Below, in pieces: positions 5,485-9,592 of a DNA stretch of 9,592 bases (positions are counted from its first letter, which is position 1; each line of letters opens with the position of its first letter). The position numbers were made by a program, and so were the translations under genes. Source of the stretch: Planctomycetota bacterium. Its GTDB lineage: Bacteria; Planctomycetota; Brocadiia; SM23-32. The DNA lies in assembly GCA_018400625.1 (NCBI GenBank), contig JAGYMJ010000634.1, positions 1 through 9,592 on the forward strand. The letters run 5' to 3'. Under the pieces are notes generated by a model. It had not been told where the DNA came from. It worked only from the letters and a program-made list of their open reading frames with translations, and ran no database searches.

Positions 5485-6246
5485 ATGATCGAGGTCCGGA
5501 ACCTTGTTGGCGGATATGACGGCGCCAAAATTCTTAACGGGATCAACCTCCAGGTCGAACAAGGTGAGATTCTCGCTATAATGGGGCAGAGCGGATGCGG
5601 TAAAACAACTTTTTTGCGACATCTTATGGGATTGGAAAAGCCATTAAGCGGTTCGATAAGAATAGATAAGCTTGAAATGGCTTCCATGAATGAAGGCCAA
5701 TACAGGCATTTTTGCCGCTCGGTCGGTGTACTCTTCCAAAACGGCGCCCTGTTCAACAGTATGACCATCGGCGACAATGTTGCATTCCCGCTCAGAGAGC
5801 ATACTCACCTGGCGGAACCAGTCATCCGTATAATGGTTAAAATGATACTGGACCAGGTTGAACTTCGGGACGTGCAGCACCTGATGCCCTCCGAACTCAG
5901 TGGCGGTATGAGCAGACGGGCGGCACTTGCCAGAGCGCTGATTATGGGTCCTAAACTTATAATTTTAGACGAACCGACAACGGGGCTTGATCCAATTATT
6001 GCGGCCGAAATCGATGAACTTATTCTGCATATCAGAGAAGTTTATGATGCAACGATGATAATCGTTGCGCATGATATTTTAAGCTGTATGCACGTTGCAG
6101 ATACAATAGCAATCTTCCATGAAGGAATTGTTTTAGAAGAGGGAACCGCCGAAGAAATAAAAAATAGCCAACATCCGTTTGTTAAGCGTTTTTTTAACCG
6201 GCAGCCCGAAGAAAAACAAGATAAGGTATCTCTCTTTGCTGAATAG
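5485..6246 (+). CDS. mlaF: ABC transporter ATPase, MlaF/Ttg2A-like
   Basis: A 253-residue ABC ATPase of the Mla phospholipid-transport class, which works in the cytoplasm beneath an MlaE-type permease to move lipids between inner and outer membranes. All motifs are intact: Walker A GQSGCGKTT at 34-42, Q-loop Gln85, signature LSGGM at 138-142, Walker B LIILDEPTTGLDP at 158-170, and the switch His196. The stretch LFQNGALFNSMTIGDNVAFPLREH at 83-106 is characteristic of MlaF rather than of amino-acid or peptide importers. Unlike usual mla operons, no mlaE or mlaD follows; the next gene is ilvE 83 bases later. The partners may be elsewhere. It is also possible that the ATPase serves a different Mce-type permease. 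Subfamily is confident; the exact gene name is by similarity only. Confidence 0.87.
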   Translation: MIEVRNLVGGYDGAKILNGINLQVEQGEILAIMGQSGCGKTTFLRHLMGLEKPLSGSIRIDKLEMASMNEGQYRHFCRSVGVLFQNGALFNSMTIGDNVAFPLREHTHLAEPVIRIMVKMILDQVELRDVQHLMPSELSGGMSRRAALARALIMGPKLIILDEPTTGLDPIIAAEIDELILHIREVYDATMIIVAHDILSCMHVADTIAIFHEGIVLEEGTAEEIKNSQHPFVKRFFNRQPEEKQDKVSLFAE

Positions 6247-6318
6247 TTCAAATGTATTTGCCGCAAAAGGTTTTTTTTATTATCCTTAAATAAATAAATT
6301 TTAACTGTGGATTATTAC

Positions 6319-6323
6319 AGGAG
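6319..6323 (+). promoter_or_regulatory. Shine-Dalgarno deciding the TTG start of ilvE
   Basis: AGGAG six bases before TTG at 6330 gives optimal spacing. Starting at the later ATG (6360) would delete the first strand (LKVYVSGE), which is conserved in class IV aminotransferases, so the TTG is preferred. The 83-base spacer before it has a run of eight T after an unconvincing 4-bp hairpin. Confidence 0.75.
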
Positions 6324-6329
6324 AGTAAA

Positions 6330-7205
6330 TTGGGATTAAAAGTATATGTAAGCGGAGAAATGAAGGAGAAGAAGCACGCATCTATTTCAGTCTATGACCA
6401 CGGACTGCTCTACGGAGATGGCGTCTTTGAGGGCATACGCGCATATAACGGCAAAATTTTCCGATGTATGGAGCATATAGAAAGACTGTTTAATTCAGCC
6501 AAAGGCATTGCGCTCGAAATCCCCCTAACAAAAAAGGAACTCCATGAAGCTATTGAAAATACCCTCGATGTCAATAACCTCTCGGATGCCTATATACGGG
6601 TAGTGATCACACGCGGTGTCGGCACCCTTGGGCTGGACCCGACGAAATGCCCGGACCCGCAAGTTATTATTATTACTGACTCCATCTGCCTGTACCCAAA
6701 GGAAATGTACGAAAATGGACTGGAGGTTATAACCGTCCCTACCGCCCGAACAGCTCATAGCGCTTTGAGCCCTAAGATAAAATCGCTCAACTACCTGAAT
6801 AATATTATGGCGAAAATCGAAGCTAAACAGGCCGGTGTCGTTGAAGCCATTATGCTGAACAGCGAAGGCTATGTCGCTGAATGCACCGGAGATAACCTTT
6901 TTATCGTAAAAAACGGGACTCTGGTCACCCCCCCACCTGAAGCCGGGATATTAGAAGGTATCACAAGGCAAGTCGTAATGGACCTGGCCCAAACCGCTTC
7001 CCTACCCGTCAAAGAACAGCAGCTTACAAGGTTTGATCTCTATATCGCGGATGAATGTTTCCTGACCGGTACCGCCGCCGAAGTTATCCCCGTCGTAAAA
7101 ATTGACAGCCGTCAGATCGGTGACGGAACCCCCGGTAACATCACAAAACAACTTCTGGATCTGTTCCGACAGGAAACCTGTTACAATTCGGTCATTGACC
7201 GTTAA
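6330..7205 (+). CDS. ilvE: Branched-chain amino acid aminotransferase (class IV)
   Basis: A 291-residue PLP-dependent fold-type IV transaminase, expected to interconvert leucine, isoleucine and valine with their 2-oxo acids using glutamate and 2-oxoglutarate. The diagnostic N-terminus VYDHGLLYGDGVFEGIRAYN (21-40) is typical of IlvE. The PLP-binding lysine is Lys151 in SPKIKSLNYLNN. AIMLNSEGYVAECTGDN at 173-189 and GILEGITRQ at 206-214 form the cofactor and phosphate-binding part, and FLTGTAAEVIPV at 244-255 closes the site. No domain is missing. Fold-type IV also includes D-amino-acid transaminase and aminodeoxychorismate lyase; the FEGIRAYNG motif argues for IlvE, but substrate range cannot be proven from sequence. 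It starts at TTG with a good ribosome binding site. It is followed after 26 bases by the NfnAB gene, so the two may be co-transcribed. Confidence 0.92.
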   Translation: MGLKVYVSGEMKEKKHASISVYDHGLLYGDGVFEGIRAYNGKIFRCMEHIERLFNSAKGIALEIPLTKKELHEAIENTLDVNNLSDAYIRVVITRGVGTLGLDPTKCPDPQVIIITDSICLYPKEMYENGLEVITVPTARTAHSALSPKIKSLNYLNNIMAKIEAKQAGVVEAIMLNSEGYVAECTGDNLFIVKNGTLVTPPPEAGILEGITRQVVMDLAQTASLPVKEQQLTRFDLYIADECFLTGTAAEVIPVVKIDSRQIGDGTPGNITKQLLDLFRQETCYNSVIDR

Positions 7206-7231
7206 TCTCTCTTCATTGGATACAAACTGAA

Positions 7232-9514
7232 ATGAATGAAATACTATCTAAGGTCAAGCTGGCTCCCGATACTTATAAGATACAGGTAAGAGCCCCTAAA
7301 ATAGCTCAGAAGCGAAAAACCGGACAGTTTATTGTCTTGCGGGTCTCTGAAAAAGGCGAACGTATTCCACTTACTATCGCCGGTTCTGATCCCGAGCTAC
7401 TTTCAATAACACTTATATTTCAGGCTATTGGGCAAAGTACTAAAAAACTCGCCGATTTTGAAACCGGAGATGAAATTCCCGATCTGGTCGGCCCGCTCGG
7501 AAAACCTACCGAACTGGACAGCTACAACCATGTGGTTTGCATAGGTGGCGGGCTTGGAATAGCCCTTATACAACCCATCATCGAAGCGCTTCGCGTCACT
7601 TCAGGGAAACTTACGGGCATCATCAGCGCACGGACTGAAAGTATGCTCATACTTGAAGATGAACTGAGCCGTATTTGTGATGAACTGATGTTGGCTACCG
7701 ATGACGGCTCGAAGGGGCACAAAGGTTTTCCAACCGATGTTCTCAAGCCGATGCTCGAAAACGGCAACCTGCCCGACGCCGTGTACGCGGTCGGCCCCGT
7801 CCCCCTCATGGAAGCCGTATCCGAACTGACCCGCCCTTATGGAATTAAAACGATCGTCAGCCTCAACCCCATAATGGTGGACGGAACCGGTATGTGCGGC
7901 GGCTGCCGTGTTACTGTCGGGGAAGATACCAAGTTCGCGTGTGTCGATGGGCCTGAATTCGACGGTCACCAGGTCGATTTTAAGGAATTAATGCAGCGGC
8001 TGAAACAATATGATGGCGACTCTAAAACCCGCTTCCTGCCCCAATACGAGTCGGCACATAAATGCGATGAAGCTCATACCACACTGCTCAAGGCAAAATT
8101 AGAAGCCGCTCAGGAGGCCGAAAAGTCAAAAGATATCCCTCGACAGCCCATGCCCGAACAGCCGGCGGAAAAACGTATCCGCAATTTTGACGAAGTACCG
8201 ATGGGGCTCAGCCCGGAGCAAGCCGAAGCTGAAGCAAAACGCTGCCTCCAATGCCGCAGACCCAAATGTGTTGACGGATGCCCGGTCGGGGTTGATATAC
8301 CGCGGTTTATAAGCCTGATTGAAGAAGGTGATTACATTGAAGCTTGCCGTGTTATTAAAGCAGACAATGCCCTCCCCGCTGTTTGCGGCAGAGTATGCCC
8401 GCAGGAGGTTCAGTGTGAGGATATGTGTGTGGTTGGACGTAAGGGGGACCCGGTGGCTATCGGCCATCTGGAGCGTTTTGCGGCCGATTACGAGGCGGAA
8501 AAAAATGCCGTGGAAATACCCGCCCCGGCCCCGCCGAAAAACAAAAAAATCGCGATAGTCGGCAGCGGCCCCGCAGGCCTCACCACTGCGGGCGAACTCG
8601 CCAGGATGGGATACGAGCCCGTGATACTGGAAGCGCTGCATGAACCCGGCGGAGTGCTCACTTACGGCATCCCCCAATTCCGGCTCCCCAAACAAATCGT
8701 TCAACGGGAAGTCAATTTTGTGCGCTCCCTGGGCGCCACCATCAAAACCAACTTCGTTGTCGGCCAAACCGCTACTGTTGAAGAGCTTTTAGAGGAAGGG
8801 TACAGCGCCGTTTTTGTCGGCAGCGGAGCCGGATTACCCATCTTTGTGGGCACACCCGGCGAGAACCTCAACGGGGTGCTGAGCGCCAACGAGTACCTGA
8901 CACGTGTCAATCTTATGAGAGCATACGACCGAAATGCTGAAACGCCGGTCATCATCCGCCCGCGGGTGGCCGTCCTCGGCGGCGGGAATGTGGCGATGGA
9001 CGCTGCGCGCACGGCGAAACGTTTGGGCGGGGAGGAAGTGAGCATCGTTTACCGACGCTCCGAACAGGAAAGCCCCGCCAGGGATGAAGAGATTGAACAT
9101 GCCAAAGAAGAAAATATCAACTTCCACTGGCTATGCAACGCGACAAAAATACTTGGTGATCAGCAGGGCTGGGTGAGCGGTATGGAATGTATCAAGATGG
9201 AACTGGGCGAACCGGGAGACGATGGACGCCGACGCCCTTATCCCGTCGAGGGATCGGAATTCGACATCCCGGTGGACATGGTGATCGTCGCCTTCGGCAA
9301 CCGCCCCCATCCGCTGGTGCCGCAGACCACTCCCGGGCTCAAAACGACGGATTGGGGCACCATATCCGCAGAGCCGGGCTCCGGTCAGACAAGTCTGAAA
9401 GGAGTCTTTGCCGGCGGCGATATAGTCACCGGCGCGGCGACGGTGATCCAGGCAATGGGAGCGGGCAAAGATGCGGCCGCTGCTATTGATGAGTATCTGC
9501 GACATGAAAATTAA
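7232..9514 (+). CDS. NfnA-NfnB fusion: NADH-dependent reduced ferredoxin:NADP+ oxidoreductase-like
   Basis: A 760-residue fusion of both subunits of the electron-bifurcating Nfn complex, which in anaerobes couples reduced ferredoxin and NADH to NADP+ reduction. Residues 1-280 are the NfnA part, a DHODH electron-transfer-like domain. It has RIPLTIA for FAD binding, CIGGGLGIAL at 103-112 for NAD, and a [2Fe-2S] site with Cys222, Cys225 and Cys237, plus nearby Asp217. Residues 280-320 are a charged linker. Residues 320-760 are the NfnB/GltD-like part. Two [4Fe-4S] sites are suggested by Cys338, 341, 346, 350 and Cys385, 389, 395, 399. The FAD motif VGSGPAGL is at 443-450, the NADPH motif VLGGGNVAMDAART at 581-594, and a final FAD stretch FAGGDIVTGAATVIQAMGAG at 726-745. 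All cofactor motifs look intact. Databases often label such fusions as bifunctional DHOD/glutamate synthase small subunit. No GltB is present here, so Nfn is favoured. The ATG has no strong Shine-Dalgarno. Confidence 0.9.
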   Translation: MNEILSKVKLAPDTYKIQVRAPKIAQKRKTGQFIVLRVSEKGERIPLTIAGSDPELLSITLIFQAIGQSTKKLADFETGDEIPDLVGPLGKPTELDSYNHVVCIGGGLGIALIQPIIEALRVTSGKLTGIISARTESMLILEDELSRICDELMLATDDGSKGHKGFPTDVLKPMLENGNLPDAVYAVGPVPLMEAVSELTRPYGIKTIVSLNPIMVDGTGMCGGCRVTVGEDTKFACVDGPEFDGHQVDFKELMQRLKQYDGDSKTRFLPQYESAHKCDEAHTTLLKAKLEAAQEAEKSKDIPRQPMPEQPAEKRIRNFDEVPMGLSPEQAEAEAKRCLQCRRPKCVDGCPVGVDIPRFISLIEEGDYIEACRVIKADNALPAVCGRVCPQEVQCEDMCVVGRKGDPVAIGHLERFAADYEAEKNAVEIPAPAPPKNKKIAIVGSGPAGLTTAGELARMGYEPVILEALHEPGGVLTYGIPQFRLPKQIVQREVNFVRSLGATIKTNFVVGQTATVEELLEEGYSAVFVGSGAGLPIFVGTPGENLNGVLSANEYLTRVNLMRAYDRNAETPVIIRPRVAVLGGGNVAMDAARTAKRLGGEEVSIVYRRSEQESPARDEEIEHAKEENINFHWLCNATKILGDQQGWVSGMECIKMELGEPGDDGRRRPYPVEGSEFDIPVDMVIVAFGNRPHPLVPQTTPGLKTTDWGTISAEPGSGQTSLKGVFAGGDIVTGAATVIQAMGAGKDAAAAIDEYLRHEN

Positions 9515-9516
9515 TT

Positions 9517-9592
9517 CCCGGTCAGTATTCAGTGAACCACGCGGCACATCTCCACCGTGCCCTGTGCCGGTGGAATGACGATTCAGAGCTAC
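9517..9592 (+). repeat. Dispersed repeat, right copy
   Basis: Begins two bases after the NfnAB stop codon. Its core 9552-9573 is the inverted counterpart of 1-22 (21 of 22 matches), and TCAGTGAA at 9529-9536 matches 36-43 in reverse. Read on the plus strand it follows the gene in the same orientation that the left copy follows the lipoprotein gene. The core can form the CCACCG/CGGTGG hairpin (arms 9552-9557 and 9568-9573) with AATGACG after it and no T-tract. The element continues to the window edge, so its full length is unknown. Confidence 0.75.

Noticed and set aside
6258..6280. Rho-independent terminator after the MlaF-like gene
   Set aside because: There is a run of eight T, but the preceding hairpin (TTTG-CCG-CAAA) has only four weak base pairs and is separated from the run by AGG.
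8126..8767. 213-codon open frame on the minus strand inside the NfnAB gene
   Set aside because: It lies antisense to intact cofactor-binding sequence, resembles no family I know, and long antisense frames are common opposite GC-rich genes. Similar antisense frames at 964-1377, 1747-2172, 3308-3817 and 9131-9547 were rejected for the same reason.
7232..9514. Two separate genes joined by a sequencing error
   Set aside because: The frame is open throughout, the linker is plausible protein sequence, and fused Nfn proteins of this order are known, so the fusion is taken as real.
1..9592. Composite transposon or genomic island bounded by inverted repeats
   Set aside because: The inverted ends suggest it, but the cargo is core metabolism and regulation, there is no transposase or integrase, and the ends follow genes in the manner of a dispersed repeat. 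The repeat copies are also cut or close to the window edges.

Overview
This window looks like bacterial chromosome, probably from a Gram-negative anaerobe. The diderm inference rests on an Mla-type ABC ATPase and a predicted LPP20-like lipoprotein. The anaerobe inference rests on a fused NfnA-NfnB flavoprotein, an enzyme that couples ferredoxin, NADH and NADPH pools in fermentative and other strictly anaerobic bacteria. I cannot name the phylum with confidence: a PVC, planctomycete-like or Omnitrophota-like lineage would fit, but that is a guess from gene style. Both ends of the window are copies of the same repeat in opposite orientation, so this may be a complete metagenomic contig that broke at a repeat.

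Layout. A block of six genes on the minus strand (95-4900) and a block of four on the plus strand (5113-9514) diverge from a 212-base AT-rich region (4901-5112). In transcription order the minus block encodes a DUF502 membrane protein, a short ribosome hibernation factor (HPF), a PtsN-like EIIA, an HPr with an extra degenerate HPr-like half, Enzyme I (PtsI), and a predicted lipoprotein. The plus block encodes a free-standing EMAPII/MetG-type tRNA-binding protein, an MlaF-like ABC ATPase, an IlvE-type branched-chain aminotransferase, and the 760-residue NfnAB fusion.

How the genes may work together. EI, HPr and EIIA(Ntr) can form a phosphorelay from PEP, but no sugar permease (EIIB or EIIC) is present. 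The relay is therefore more likely regulatory than a sugar importer. Its position next to hpf resembles the proteobacterial rpoN-hpf-ptsN-npr neighbourhood. IlvE and NfnAB connect amino-acid nitrogen metabolism with redox balance. The ATPase lacks its permease and substrate-binding partners in this window.

The items most worth a second look are the gap-free internal duplication in the HPr protein, which has lost the catalytic histidine motif and the regulatory serine in its second copy, and the repeat that follows the last gene at each end in the same orientation relative to transcription. I did not find a convincing new defence, mobile or CRISPR-like system; most of the window is recognisable core metabolism and regulation. 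There is no gene-free stretch longer than 300 bases.
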